From a virus, in the IMG/VR virus record IMGVR_UViG_3300050821_007659, positions 1 to 64,000 of that record: a stretch of DNA of 64,000 nt; one strand, 5' to 3'. Position numbers and translations under genes: made by a program. Under the pieces are notes generated by a model. The model searched no databases. It saw only the letters and a list, made by a program, of their open reading frames with translations, and had not been told where the DNA came from. The stretch's first letter is position 1; the number at the start of each line of letters is the position of its first letter. Shown in pieces: positions 30,631-39,377 of this stretch.

Positions 30631-31744
30631 ATGTTGAATCGGTTTCGCAAACTTTTCATGCCGCTGGTGCTCGTTGCGCTCGGGCTGGTGTCGGTGATGG
30701 CTGCGCCGCCCAGTCAGGCAGCCGCTACGTCCAACTACTTCCAGAATCACATCATCGACCAGGTGTTCCGCGCGCAGACGGCACTTGCACCGGCGACGAT
30801 CTATGTGGAGCTGGCGACCTCGACTGCCACGGCACAGGCCTGCGGCACCGAGGTCAGCGGTGGAAGCTACGCACGGCAGGCGATCACGTCGAGTCTTGCC
30901 AACTGGGCGGGCACGCAAGGCGCCGGCACAACCTCGGCATCCACTAACTCGTCGGGCTCAAGTGGTACGACGAGCAACAACGCGGCCATCACCTATCCCG
31001 CACCAACAGCAAACTGGACGACAATTACCACCTTCTGCCTGATGGACGCGAGTTCGGGCGGCAACGAGCTGGTATACGCTGGATAATGCGGCGTCTCTCG
31101 CAGCAATGCGGGATGTTAGGAGTCAAATCTGGCATTGACGACTCCGAAGACAGTGTTGTTTTAATGTTCGCTGTCTCTAAATCGGCTCAAATCGGTGAAC
31201 CCCTCCCGTGAAAGCGCGGGGAATCCCGAGGGTAAGGCTCAGAGAAAGCTGAGAATCCCGTAACGACTCAGGATTGAGATTCCTGGATGGCCCAACAAAA
31301 GAGGCCATAACACGCCGACCCTGATCATGACCAAGTGAATCGAGCGTTCTGCACTCGACACGATCAGGTGAATGTATAGTCTGGCCCGCTGGAAACAGCG
31401 CGGATTTTCGGAACAACGGTGATGCTAGAAGTCAGAGATTCGCGATCTGACAGTGGCTCACTCAGCAGCAATGTTGAGATGATAACGGCGTGAATTGCTG
31501 GAAACCCTAACGTAAAGTCGAGGGCAATCAGCAAGCAAGCGTGTTAGGAATAACACGAAGCTTCAGAGACTAGGACGTACGATCCAGAACGGATTATGAG
31601 GTCCCACGAGCGCGCCGCACCCCACGAGGGTGAAGATATAGTCCGATTCTCCGTTGAAAAGCGGAGTGGCCAGATAAAGAGCTGGCCTATAACATGTTGG
31701 CACCGAGTTTTGCAGCTGGAGCCCTAACAGTCACAATTGGTTAG
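30631..31744 (+). CDS. intron-split exported phage structural/fibre-type protein
   Basis: Three exons: 30631-31080, 31403-31423 and 31700-31744, giving a 171-residue product. Exon 1 has a signal peptide (to about residue 31, ending PPSQAA) and the SNYFQNHIIDQVFR, EVSGGSYARQAITSS, NWTTITTFCLMDASSGGNEL core of a common phage tail/decoration-type family. Exon 2 encodes DFRNNGD and exon 3 APSFAAGALTVTIG-stop; joined they give the continuous family ending. Unspliced, the frame stops two codons into intron 1. Virion role inferred. Confidence 0.75.
31081..31402 (+). ncRNA. group I intron 1
   Basis: 322 nt. Splice-site T (31080) before it and G (31402) at its end. P1: exon ACGCT (31076-31080) pairs with GGCGT (31090-31094), ending in the hallmark U.G pair. 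P6-like CAGGA...TCCTG; P7 GCCGAC (31314-31319) with GTCTGGC (31379-31385); P8 CCTGATC/GATCAGG (31320-31326, 31362-31368); P9 CGCTG-GAAA-CAGCG (31387-31400). No internal ORF. Confidence 0.8.
31424..31699 (+). ncRNA. group I intron 2
   Basis: 276 nt with classic core elements: P (AATTGCTGGAAACCC, from 31493), Q (CAATCAGCAAGC), R (CAGAGACTAGG) and S (AGATATAGTCC). P4 TTGCTG/CAGCAA (31495-31500, 31529-31534), P5 CCCT/AGGG, P6 GTGTTA-GGAA-TAACAC (31541-31556), P7 GACTA/TAGTC (31568-31572, 31639-31643), P9 CTCCG/CGGAG. Preceded by T 31423, ends with G 31699. P1 is weak (TGAT with GTCA), so the 5' site could shift by a codon. Confidence 0.85.
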
Positions 31745-31765
31745 GGGGAATTGTTGAGTTATAAT
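31737..31765 (+). promoter_or_regulatory. candidate promoter of the free-standing HNH gene
   Basis: TTGGTT (31737-31742), 17-bp spacer, consensus TATAAT (31760-31765). It overlaps the end of exon 3 and is followed by a hairpin CCCGGAT...ATCCGGG before the HNH ATG at 31835. Gives the nuclease its own expression outside the late operon. Confidence 0.45.
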
Positions 31766-31834
31766 GGACGGACCCGGATCGCGCTACCAACGCAATCCGG
31801 GCCCTAACCACTACCCGCTTTCTCGGAGTGAGCA

Positions 31835-32452
31835 ATGGCTACCCATGAGACTATCACGGCGAAGATCTGTTCTCGTTGTAAACGAGATCTACCTTTGGAC
31901 CAATTCTATAAGGACGCGCGTAAGCCCAATAGAAGGGCTCATTGCAGGGATTGCTGCAACCGAGCGCGCAAAGCGGCGCGAGAAAATGCCACTCCCGAAG
32001 AGCAGAAACGCGCTCTTGAGATGGCCCGCCAGTGGAAGCTGGATAATGCGGAACGCACTGCGAAGGTAAAGCGCGCATGGGATGCTGCCAATCCAGAGAA
32101 GGCGGCCGAGTCCTCTCGAAAAGCATCCACTAAATACCGCGCCAGCAATGGTGCAGTATTTTCCGCTCGTCTTTTGCCCCATCGATTTCGACGAAGCAAG
32201 CGCAAGCGCCCGCCGAAAGCCGAATTGAAGATCGTGCCGGCGTGGGCTGATTTCGCGCAGATCGACGAAGTTTATCGGCTATGCGCAGAGCGTAATGCGT
32301 CTGACGTAGATGGTGTTGAATGGCAGGTGGACCATATAGTTCCCTTGCAATCGAGTGCCGTGTGCGGCCTCCACGTTCAAGACAATCTTTCGATCATTCC
32401 GAAACGTCAGAATATCGTCAAAGGCAACCGGCACTGGCCCGACATGCCCTAA
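31835..32452 (+). CDS. free-standing HNH endonuclease next to the introns
   Basis: 205 residues. N-terminal zinc cluster (CSRCKRDLPLDQFY, CRDCCNRARK), a basic helical middle, and a C-terminal HNH domain with QVDHIVPLQ and GLHVQDNLSIIP. Codons and AT content differ from the neighbours, suggesting separate acquisition. It may cut intronless alleles of the neighbouring gene and so spread the introns; proximity is the only evidence. Confidence 0.8.
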   Translation: MATHETITAKICSRCKRDLPLDQFYKDARKPNRRAHCRDCCNRARKAARENATPEEQKRALEMARQWKLDNAERTAKVKRAWDAANPEKAAESSRKASTKYRASNGAVFSARLLPHRFRRSKRKRPPKAELKIVPAWADFAQIDEVYRLCAERNASDVDGVEWQVDHIVPLQSSAVCGLHVQDNLSIIPKRQNIVKGNRHWPDMP

Positions 32453-32467
32453 CCATTCGAGGTTCCC

Positions 32468-32911
32468 ATGATTTCAAAACTGACGGCGGCCCTAGTGGCC
32501 GCCGCTCTCTTTGCACTGTCCGGCTGCGGCCACTCGGATGTGAAACCCCAGCACATCCCCCCGATCTCCGCCGAATACGACGCCACCGCGCTCGCCGGTG
32601 AGGCCAAGGGCGAGGTCATCGTCATCGGCACACTCGCGACCATCGGCTCGTTCGAGTACGGCAATGCCTCGCTCGCCACGGTGGCCGCTGTCAACCTCAA
32701 GCACATCCCGCAGCTGCTGCACGACAAGCAGATCACGACCGATGAGGCGCAGGCGAAGATCAACGCGGCCGTTCAGGTGCGTGATCTACTGAAGAAAGCG
32801 AACGCGGTGTGCAAACAGAACGGCGCGGGTAAGTGCACGGGCAACCAGGCGCAAGCCGAGGCACTGGCCGATCAGGCGCGCAGCGTCATGGCGAAAGCCG
32901 GCTTGAACTAA
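32468..32911 (+). CDS. phage-encoded lipoprotein
   Basis: 147 residues with a lipobox LSGC (Cys 20) after a hydrophobic segment. Mature part helical, with Cys pair CKQNGAGKC. Secreted to the envelope; lysis or exclusion roles are possible but not shown. Confidence 0.65.
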   Translation: MISKLTAALVAAALFALSGCGHSDVKPQHIPPISAEYDATALAGEAKGEVIVIGTLATIGSFEYGNASLATVAAVNLKHIPQLLHDKQITTDEAQAKINAAVQVRDLLKKANAVCKQNGAGKCTGNQAQAEALADQARSVMAKAGLN

Positions 32912-32923
32912 GGGAAACACACC

Positions 32924-33109
32924 ATGAGTGCACCGATCACAGTGACCCAGGCCCGTGCGATTGCCGCCGGATTGAATGCCGGCGCCGATGCCGCCGAGGC
33001 TGCGGGCAAGACCGAGTTCGATCTCACGGAAGTGGCCTTTGCCGATCTCGACACGTCCATCGAGCAGGCCCAAGCCGCCGTCGACGCCGCCAAGGCCCAA
33101 GGCCAGTAA
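32924..33109 (+). CDS. small acidic helical protein
   Basis: 61 residues, Ala-rich, two helices; ATG 32924 preceded by AAGGGAAAC. Function unknown. Next gene starts 4 bp after its stop. Confidence 0.55.
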   Translation: MSAPITVTQARAIAAGLNAGADAAEAAGKTEFDLTEVAFADLDTSIEQAQAAVDAAKAQGQ

Positions 33110-33112
33110 TCC

Positions 33113-34153
33113 GTGCTGCTCCTCACCTCCGCCTCCGATCTCGTCCAGCTCGTGACGGGGTCGATAGGGGCGATCGCCGTCCACGAGGATCACGTGGACA
33201 ATTCGTCCGGCACCATCACGCCCGGGCGTACGAATACGCCTTCTATTACGACGGCGACGACCACGACCATCGTGGGCAGCCCGGCGGCGAGCACGCAGCG
33301 CAACGTCAAGCACCTGTCGATCTTCAACACGCATGCGACGGTTTCGAACCTGATTCAGGTCAACCACACTGACGGGACCAACGTCTGTGAGCAATGGTCT
33401 GGCACGTTACTGGCCGGCGAGAGCGTCGTTCTGGATGAAGCCGGGGTGTGGTGGAAGTACAGCGCCAACGGGCAGCTACAGACGGTTGGGCTGCCAATCA
33501 CCACCAAGGGCGATCTGCTCGTCTTCGATACGCTGCCGGATCGGCTGGCGGTGGGGGCAGACGGCCTGTCGTTATTTGCGGCCTCATCGGCCGCCGCCGG
33601 CGTCAAGTACGCAGCGCCATACCGCACCAACCGCTCCACCACCACCGTAAGCGCCGGGTACGCCGCGGACACGTATCTGGCCGGATCCGCAATCACGATG
33701 CCCGCCGGCGGCCCGGTTTCCTCGGGCTCGACGGCCACGGTATACAAGTGCAAGTTCGACATGGCCAAGACCGGAGCGGGCACAGCGGCCTTCACGGTCA
33801 ATGTCCGCTACGGTACCGCCGGCACGACGGCCGATGCCTCGGTGTTGAGTCTGGCATTCGCCGCCGGAACAGCCGCCGCCGACACCGGGTTGTTTGAGTT
33901 GCTGTTGCACTTTCGCACGGTGGGCTCAGGCACCGCGGCCGTCATCGCCGCACTCATCGATTGCAGTCATCATCTCGCGGCGACGGGTCTCGTATCGACC
34001 GGGGCGGCCGGCTATGGTCTGGTCGAAGGTGTCTCTGCCGGCTTTGACTCCACGCCCGCGGGATCGATTCTGGGAATTTCGGTCAACGGTGGCGCCTCAT
34101 TCTCCGGCACGAACACGATCGCTCAGGCTGAATGTTTCAACGCGATTATCTGA
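33113..34153 (+). CDS. putative structural/fibre protein
   Basis: 346 residues from GTG 33113. Beta-rich, Thr/Ala/Gly-rich; N-terminal part (1-115) with HLSIFNTHATVSNLIQV and KGDLLVFDT, a C-terminal jelly-roll-like domain (175-346). The layout resembles phage tail-fibre or head-fibre proteins. Part of the cassette between TerL and portal. Confidence 0.55.
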   Translation: MLLLTSASDLVQLVTGSIGAIAVHEDHVDNSSGTITPGRTNTPSITTATTTTIVGSPAASTQRNVKHLSIFNTHATVSNLIQVNHTDGTNVCEQWSGTLLAGESVVLDEAGVWWKYSANGQLQTVGLPITTKGDLLVFDTLPDRLAVGADGLSLFAASSAAAGVKYAAPYRTNRSTTTVSAGYAADTYLAGSAITMPAGGPVSSGSTATVYKCKFDMAKTGAGTAAFTVNVRYGTAGTTADASVLSLAFAAGTAAADTGLFELLLHFRTVGSGTAAVIAALIDCSHHLAATGLVSTGAAGYGLVEGVSAGFDSTPAGSILGISVNGGASFSGTNTIAQAECFNAII

Positions 34154-34159
34154 GATCCC

Positions 34160-35206
34160 ATGGGGATCGTTCAGATAGTCACGACCGACCCGGCGCCGAG
34201 CAACATCGGTGATCTGGGCGGGGCCGGTGATCCGGGCGGTGCGGGCGGATCCGGGCATCTTTGTGTGGCCTCGGCCTCGGGGTTCGCGGCCGGCAATTTG
34301 CTGTTAGGTCTCGGCGAGACCGCGAATTTCGCGACCACGACCGCGGTCAAATGGTCGGACCCCGTTAATGGCGACTGGCAGCCACTGATTCACCTGAACT
34401 GCCGAACGCCCCCAGGCAACGTCACGGACGATCTGGATGTGATCCTGGCCTGCATGCCGGTCACGCAGGCGATCGCCCCGGGGTTCGTGGGCAAGATCAG
34501 CGCCTCGAGCGCGGGCTCCGCAACCTGCACCAACTTCGATGCCACGACGCCGAACCTCAGCGCGTTCGTCGGCGCGACGTTCATCGAGTATTCAACCGGG
34601 GTGACGGGCACGGTGTCCTCGGTCACCGGCGCCGGCAATAACGTGCTGAACTTCAGCGGTGGAGGAACGCCCCCGGTCGGCAATCCGATGGTGGTGGGTG
34701 GCTTCATCAAGTTCGTCAATACGAGCTCCGGTGAGGATTACACCGCAGCAACGGTTGTCAACATCAATCAGATCGATGCGACGAACCCGATCATCGGGTA
34801 TTGCGCCCGGCAGAATATCTATGCCTTGGGGGCAAACCTCTCCACCGGGACGATCAAGCCGTGGATCGGGCCTGCGCTCGCGATCTCCTTCGGCATGGAC
34901 GGCGAAGACAACAGCGCCGGACCGTTTAACCCGCTCGCCGACACACGTAACATCGATGACGGCGTGTTTTGGAAGTTCAACTTGTCGAGCGCGATCATGC
35001 GCATGCAACACGCCGTCGTTACCTCGCCCGATGGTGTGTACGGGATGAACTTCACCGTGCAAGGTGGCGGTGATCATCATATGGCGTTTCTGATTGTTCT
35101 CAGACTCGCGGCGGCGGCAACGCCAGCGACACCCTCGGGGATCATCCTGCCACGGCGACGGGCGGGCGGACTGTCGATGGATCTCAACATCAAAGAATGG
35201 TGGTAA
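34160..35206 (+). CDS. putative structural protein of the TerL-portal cassette
   Basis: 348 residues, Gly/Ala/Thr-rich and beta-rich; ends GLSMDLNIKEWW. No domain I can name. Likely virion surface protein by composition and neighbours. Confidence 0.5.
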   Translation: MGIVQIVTTDPAPSNIGDLGGAGDPGGAGGSGHLCVASASGFAAGNLLLGLGETANFATTTAVKWSDPVNGDWQPLIHLNCRTPPGNVTDDLDVILACMPVTQAIAPGFVGKISASSAGSATCTNFDATTPNLSAFVGATFIEYSTGVTGTVSSVTGAGNNVLNFSGGGTPPVGNPMVVGGFIKFVNTSSGEDYTAATVVNINQIDATNPIIGYCARQNIYALGANLSTGTIKPWIGPALAISFGMDGEDNSAGPFNPLADTRNIDDGVFWKFNLSSAIMRMQHAVVTSPDGVYGMNFTVQGGGDHHMAFLIVLRLAAAATPATPSGIILPRRRAGGLSMDLNIKEWW

Positions 35207-35222
35207 CGGAGGGTCGTAGCCG

Positions 35223-36962
35223 ATGAGTTACGACCTGCTGCCCGCAAAGTGGTTCGACCTGGATGAGCCAGCGGCCGGTCCCGCTGCCGCCTTGGCAGGC
35301 TCGGCAAGCGCCTCTATCTCGGCAGGTGCGCCGCTCAGTACAGGTATCCCGTTGGCGGGTGTGGCGGCGAGCACAGTCAGTGCAACCGCCGCCTTAAACT
35401 CCGGTGTCCTGATGGCCGGGAGTGCCGCCGTGGGTATTGCGGCGACAGCACCCCTGAGTACCGGCATTCCGCTCTCAGGCGCCGGCGTCGTGGGCTCTAC
35501 TATCGCAGCGCCGTTGACCACGGGGATTGCGTTGGGGGGAGCGCCCACGGCCTCCTCGAGCGCCGCGGCCGATCTCAGCACACAGATTGAAGCGGCCGGC
35601 AGTGCAGTGGCGGCCGTCTCGGTCGTCGGCAGTTTCGCCAGCCGCACCTACCGGGCCGCGCGCCTCGCCGTGTCGATCCAGAAGCCGAGCTCCGATGGCT
35701 TCTTCTGGGGTCGCTATCCGCAGGGAGACAAGCCGCCGTTGTCGGGAGCTGCGGTCATTGCGAGTGCCGCCGCAGCGGGCTTGAGCACCGGCATCCGGTT
35801 GGCGATCGCGGCCTCGGCTGCCGCCAGTGCGAGCGCGAGTCTGACGACCGGGGGCGGTAGTCTATCGGCCGTCGGTAACTTCACGCTCTCCAATCAGGGT
35901 GGCTCGACCAACGGTCAGTTCCCCGTCACATCGCCACTGATGCAGATGACGATGACGTGGACTGCAGCCACTGGTCCCGTGCATCACTACCGGGCAAAAC
36001 GCGGCGTCAATGGCGGCGTCAAGACCACCTACGACGACACCATTGCAAGTAGCGCCACCTCGTGGACCGATACGGCGGCGACCAACTTCTACAATGCGAT
36101 GAACATCCAGGAGGCCTCCAGCGGCAACGTCCTGGGTCTCACCACGTGGTACGACTACGATATCGTGGCGGTGGATGCGAGTGGCAACGAAGGTCCTACG
36201 CCCGCGCAATTCACGGCTTACATCTATTACAACGGCGTCAGTTACTGCAGTAGCGAGGACCTGTCCTTCGGGATGCTTTCAGCGCCCAATTACAGCGCAA
36301 TCGATCCGCTGGGGGGTACAGCGATCAAATGCATCAAGGGCAGCGGCGGCTGCGGTCTGCAGACAGCGAGCTTCAACCCGACGTATTTCAACTTCGGGCT
36401 CGAAGTGAACATGTTCAATTATTTGAACGTGGAGATACTGCCAGGGCTCTCGGGCGAAGTCTTTGACTTGGCGCATCTAACACGCTCGCCTGTTGGAGAC
36501 GTGTTTCCGCACATCAATCTAGGGAATTTCGCCAACTCAGGCGTGTACGGTTCCGCGCCGGTCGCAGGGCAGTACGCTCTTTACAAAGTGCCGCTATCGG
36601 CGTTCGGATTTGGCGAGACCGTTTTTGATGCCACGATTGTCAGTGGCGTCATGAACGTGACTAACATTGTGTCGGGGCCGGGCATAGACCCAACCTGTTG
36701 GATTGCAACTCAAGCAGGAGGCGCGCTCACCACTCCAGGAGCAAGCCAAGGCGTTTGGGTTTCGTCTGAGCCCAGTCAAAGCGGAGTGGGCACGTATCAG
36801 GTCAGCATGGGGCCGACTGCGGGAACGAACCCGCCCGACGTCCCGACGACGACTCGCTTTGTATGTCACAAGTCCAATGCGTACAAACTGGACTTGAAGG
36901 ATTTCACGAGCGCATCGGGTACGACGTTCTATGTGCGCAAGTATTACTTCACGAGGAACTAA
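35223..36962 (+). CDS. repeat-rich surface protein with C-terminal carbohydrate-binding-like domain
   Basis: 579 residues. Residues about 20-215 hold Ala/Ser repeats of about 22 residues around LSTGIPLAGVA, interrupted by a GFFWGRYPQGDKPP module (about 160) also found in the glycosidase-like gene. Residues 220-330 resemble a fibronectin-type fold (TGPVHHYRAKRGVNG...WYDYDIVAVDASGNEGP). Residues 350-579 are similar to the next gene's C-terminal domain. Probably a modular fibre. Confidence 0.6.
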   Translation: MSYDLLPAKWFDLDEPAAGPAAALAGSASASISAGAPLSTGIPLAGVAASTVSATAALNSGVLMAGSAAVGIAATAPLSTGIPLSGAGVVGSTIAAPLTTGIALGGAPTASSSAAADLSTQIEAAGSAVAAVSVVGSFASRTYRAARLAVSIQKPSSDGFFWGRYPQGDKPPLSGAAVIASAAAAGLSTGIRLAIAASAAASASASLTTGGGSLSAVGNFTLSNQGGSTNGQFPVTSPLMQMTMTWTAATGPVHHYRAKRGVNGGVKTTYDDTIASSATSWTDTAATNFYNAMNIQEASSGNVLGLTTWYDYDIVAVDASGNEGPTPAQFTAYIYYNGVSYCSSEDLSFGMLSAPNYSAIDPLGGTAIKCIKGSGGCGLQTASFNPTYFNFGLEVNMFNYLNVEILPGLSGEVFDLAHLTRSPVGDVFPHINLGNFANSGVYGSAPVAGQYALYKVPLSAFGFGETVFDATIVSGVMNVTNIVSGPGIDPTCWIATQAGGALTTPGASQGVWVSSEPSQSGVGTYQVSMGPTAGTNPPDVPTTTRFVCHKSNAYKLDLKDFTSASGTTFYVRKYYFTRN

Positions 36963-36963
36963 C

Positions 36964-37659
36964 ATGCGCCGACTAACTGCTATTCTCGCGTTGCTCGCCG
37001 GCAGCGTTCAGGCGCAGACCATATCGATCCCGGCCCAGACGGCCTGCAGTACGATCCCCGCGCAGACCGTTTGTGTAACGTTGCCCGCACGCACACTGCC
37101 AGTCACGAATACGCCGCCGACTCCGCCGGTCTGCGTGCTACCGCAGGTGCTGATCAATGGCGTGTGCGTTACGCCGGCACCCCCTCCGCCGCCCTCGGGC
37201 GTGAAGTGGATGTACCTGAATGGTGTGAAAACTCTGGCCGGCGATTTCACAGGCTCCGGTGAAGCAACCAACTATCAGAACCTCACGACTGCCGGTTTCA
37301 ATGGCGACACCCGGGACATTCTGATTACCTCCAGCGTCCCGTGGGGGTACTTCATTCCGTACTGGTCGGCTGACTACAAGCTACCCAACCCCGGCTACAC
37401 GAACCTGCTGCTCAGCCTCAAGCCCACGATCACGGGCGACACCTTCGGCATCCATGCGGAGCGGGTGGGCGATGTCGGTCTGTCGTCCATCGAACTGCTG
37501 AAATACGGCCCTCCCTGTGTCGCCGGCAAGTGGGCGAGCTATGTAATTCCGCTGAAGGACCTGGGCGTATACGGCGATGCCACACTGTACAAGGTCGTGT
37601 TGGGCACGCATACCAACGGGCCTGACGCCTTTGAGCTGGACGCGATCGGGTTCCAATAG
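36964..37659 (+). CDS. exported protein with carbohydrate-binding-like domain
   Basis: 231 residues from ATG 36964, overlapping none but starting 1 bp after the upstream stop. Signal peptide (MRRLTAILALLAGSVQAQ), IPAQT-type repeats, a Pro-rich linker (about 60-80) and a beta domain ending ASYVIPLKDLGVYG. Paralogous to the end of the preceding protein. A secreted or periplasmic glycan-binding protein is my best guess. Confidence 0.55.
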   Translation: MRRLTAILALLAGSVQAQTISIPAQTACSTIPAQTVCVTLPARTLPVTNTPPTPPVCVLPQVLINGVCVTPAPPPPPSGVKWMYLNGVKTLAGDFTGSGEATNYQNLTTAGFNGDTRDILITSSVPWGYFIPYWSADYKLPNPGYTNLLLSLKPTITGDTFGIHAERVGDVGLSSIELLKYGPPCVAGKWASYVIPLKDLGVYGDATLYKVVLGTHTNGPDAFELDAIGFQ

Positions 37660-37680
37660 TCGCGCGGAACCCATGAGCGC

Positions 37681-39192
37681 ATGCCGACCCCACCGTATTC
37701 TCCCGCGCGGATCGAGATCCCGATCTACCGCGCGAGCTATGACGGGCACTACTGGGGCCGCTACCCCAACGGTGACAAACCCGGCGGGATGGCGGGCGGT
37801 GGCTCGATCATCGCTTCCGCATCGGGTGCGTTAAGCACACACGCCCAACTCGCCGGTGGCGCCTCGCTGAGTGCCGCGGCGATGGGGACATTGAGCGGCG
37901 GCACGGCGGGCGGGCAGATCATCTGGCGGCCGGGTTGGTATTTGAGGCTATCCGCTTCGCCCGGCATGGATTCTCTGGCCACGATCAAATCGCAAATGGA
38001 TGCGGCGGTCGCCGCCGATGTCAACAACAGGGTCCTGGGCTTTGCGTTCCATATGCTGTGGTCGCAGTTGGAGACGCCGAATGCCCCTGCCAACCTGACA
38101 GACGCCACGGCATCGCGGTACGACGGCTCCTGGGATACGTCGGGCCCGGGGGGCACCACTGAGAGCGGCTTTCCGAAAATAGCTGCGATCATTGCGCACG
38201 CGAAGTCGTACAACCCGCCGCGCAGTATCGTGCCGCTGCTCAACATGGGGGCCAATGGTTTAACGGATATCAACGAGACCTCCTACCCGAAGTGGTTCGC
38301 GCCGGCCTACCTGAATAGCCCGGTGTATGCCGGTGGATGCCTGTACTACCCAGGCAACTGGAGCGACCCGGCCATCGGGACGGTCAAGGTCATCTACTGG
38401 AACGCGAACGTCCAGCATCGCGAAGCCGCGCTGGTGCAGGCGATGTATACGCGGTTTGGTCCGGATACGCCGACAGGCGGTATCTACATGGTGGACCTGT
38501 TCAACGAGGTGACGGCGGCACACACCTCGCTCGGCAACTCGGAGTTTGTCAACAACTGCGCCAACATTCTGTTTCCAGCGATCAGGTCGGCCGCTCCCCA
38601 GTGGATGTTTACGGCGCGCCCCACGTTCCTCAATGGCACGGACGCCCAATCGTGGTACCAGCCACTTTTCAACGCGATGATCGCCAACAAAATCGCCCTG
38701 GGCGACGAGGACATGTGCAATGTCGTGGTGGGCTACGGGGATGGGGCCTACGAAGGATTGTGGAGCGGAGTCGCGCAGCCCGGCTGGCCTAACTACACGG
38801 CTGACACAATTCCTCGGTTTCCTCATGTCGCCAACATCGAGGCCGCGGAGTTGTTCCAGGCGGGCAACCAGTCTACCTACAACAACCCCGTGCCACCGGC
38901 GACCAAGGGCACGGGCACGTGGTATGACCTCCCGGGAAACCCCGGCATGATGACGGGCGTGCGGCGCATGAAGTCCTCGCACGTCATTGTGTTGAGCGGT
39001 GGCTATGGAGGGCCGCCAGTCAATCGTATGGGGCATACCGGGGCGCCGGCCAACCCGACCCCGGGGCCGGGCGCAGGACTGACCTCGGCGCTGCCTAACA
39101 TCGTGAGCGTGATTACAGAAGACACGCGGTATCCGGGCATCATCCCGGGGTCGATGGCGATCCCGTCTACCGCACGGCCTGTGGGTTACTGA
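37681..39192 (+). CDS. putative glycoside hydrolase-like virion protein
   Basis: 503 residues. N-terminal module HYWGRYPNGDKP plus one Ala-rich repeat (to about 80), then a domain that reads like a TIM-barrel glycosidase: RVLGFAFHMLWSQLE, NPPRSIVPLLNMG, GGIYMVDLFNEVTAAH (candidate catalytic Glu) and later Glu/Asp-bearing segments. May degrade host capsule or cell-surface glycan. The family is not certain. Confidence 0.5.
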   Translation: MPTPPYSPARIEIPIYRASYDGHYWGRYPNGDKPGGMAGGGSIIASASGALSTHAQLAGGASLSAAAMGTLSGGTAGGQIIWRPGWYLRLSASPGMDSLATIKSQMDAAVAADVNNRVLGFAFHMLWSQLETPNAPANLTDATASRYDGSWDTSGPGGTTESGFPKIAAIIAHAKSYNPPRSIVPLLNMGANGLTDINETSYPKWFAPAYLNSPVYAGGCLYYPGNWSDPAIGTVKVIYWNANVQHREAALVQAMYTRFGPDTPTGGIYMVDLFNEVTAAHTSLGNSEFVNNCANILFPAIRSAAPQWMFTARPTFLNGTDAQSWYQPLFNAMIANKIALGDEDMCNVVVGYGDGAYEGLWSGVAQPGWPNYTADTIPRFPHVANIEAAELFQAGNQSTYNNPVPPATKGTGTWYDLPGNPGMMTGVRRMKSSHVIVLSGGYGGPPVNRMGHTGAPANPTPGPGAGLTSALPNIVSVITEDTRYPGIIPGSMAIPSTARPVGY

Positions 39193-39196
39193 GGCT

Positions 39197-39376
39197 GTGA
39201 TTGACATTCTGAAATTACCGCACGGCCTCGGTAAGGACTGTGCGGGCTGCTATGGCTGCGCGCATGGACTGCCGCTGAATAACGGCTATCACATCGAGAC
39301 TTTCAAGGATGGCAGGACGCAGCCGTTCAAGTGCGCATGCGAGTCGCCGGATTTACCGGTTAGATTGGTGAGCTGA
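39197..39376 (+). CDS. 59-residue Cys-rich protein
   Basis: From GTG 39197. CAGCYGCAHG and KCACES give five Cys and a His, likely a zinc site. It lies between two large structural genes with 4- and 1-bp gaps. Function unknown. Confidence 0.5.
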   Translation: MIDILKLPHGLGKDCAGCYGCAHGLPLNNGYHIETFKDGRTQPFKCACESPDLPVRLVS

Positions 39377-39377
39377 C

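Noticed and set aside
31081-31699. A twintron (one intron inside another)
   Set aside because: The 21 nt between them restores the reading frame with family-like residues DFRNNGD, so two separate introns fit better.
31081-31760. Reading the gap after 31086 as decayed coding DNA or a phage attachment site
   Set aside because: Conserved group I core strings, pairings and exon continuity explain it better.
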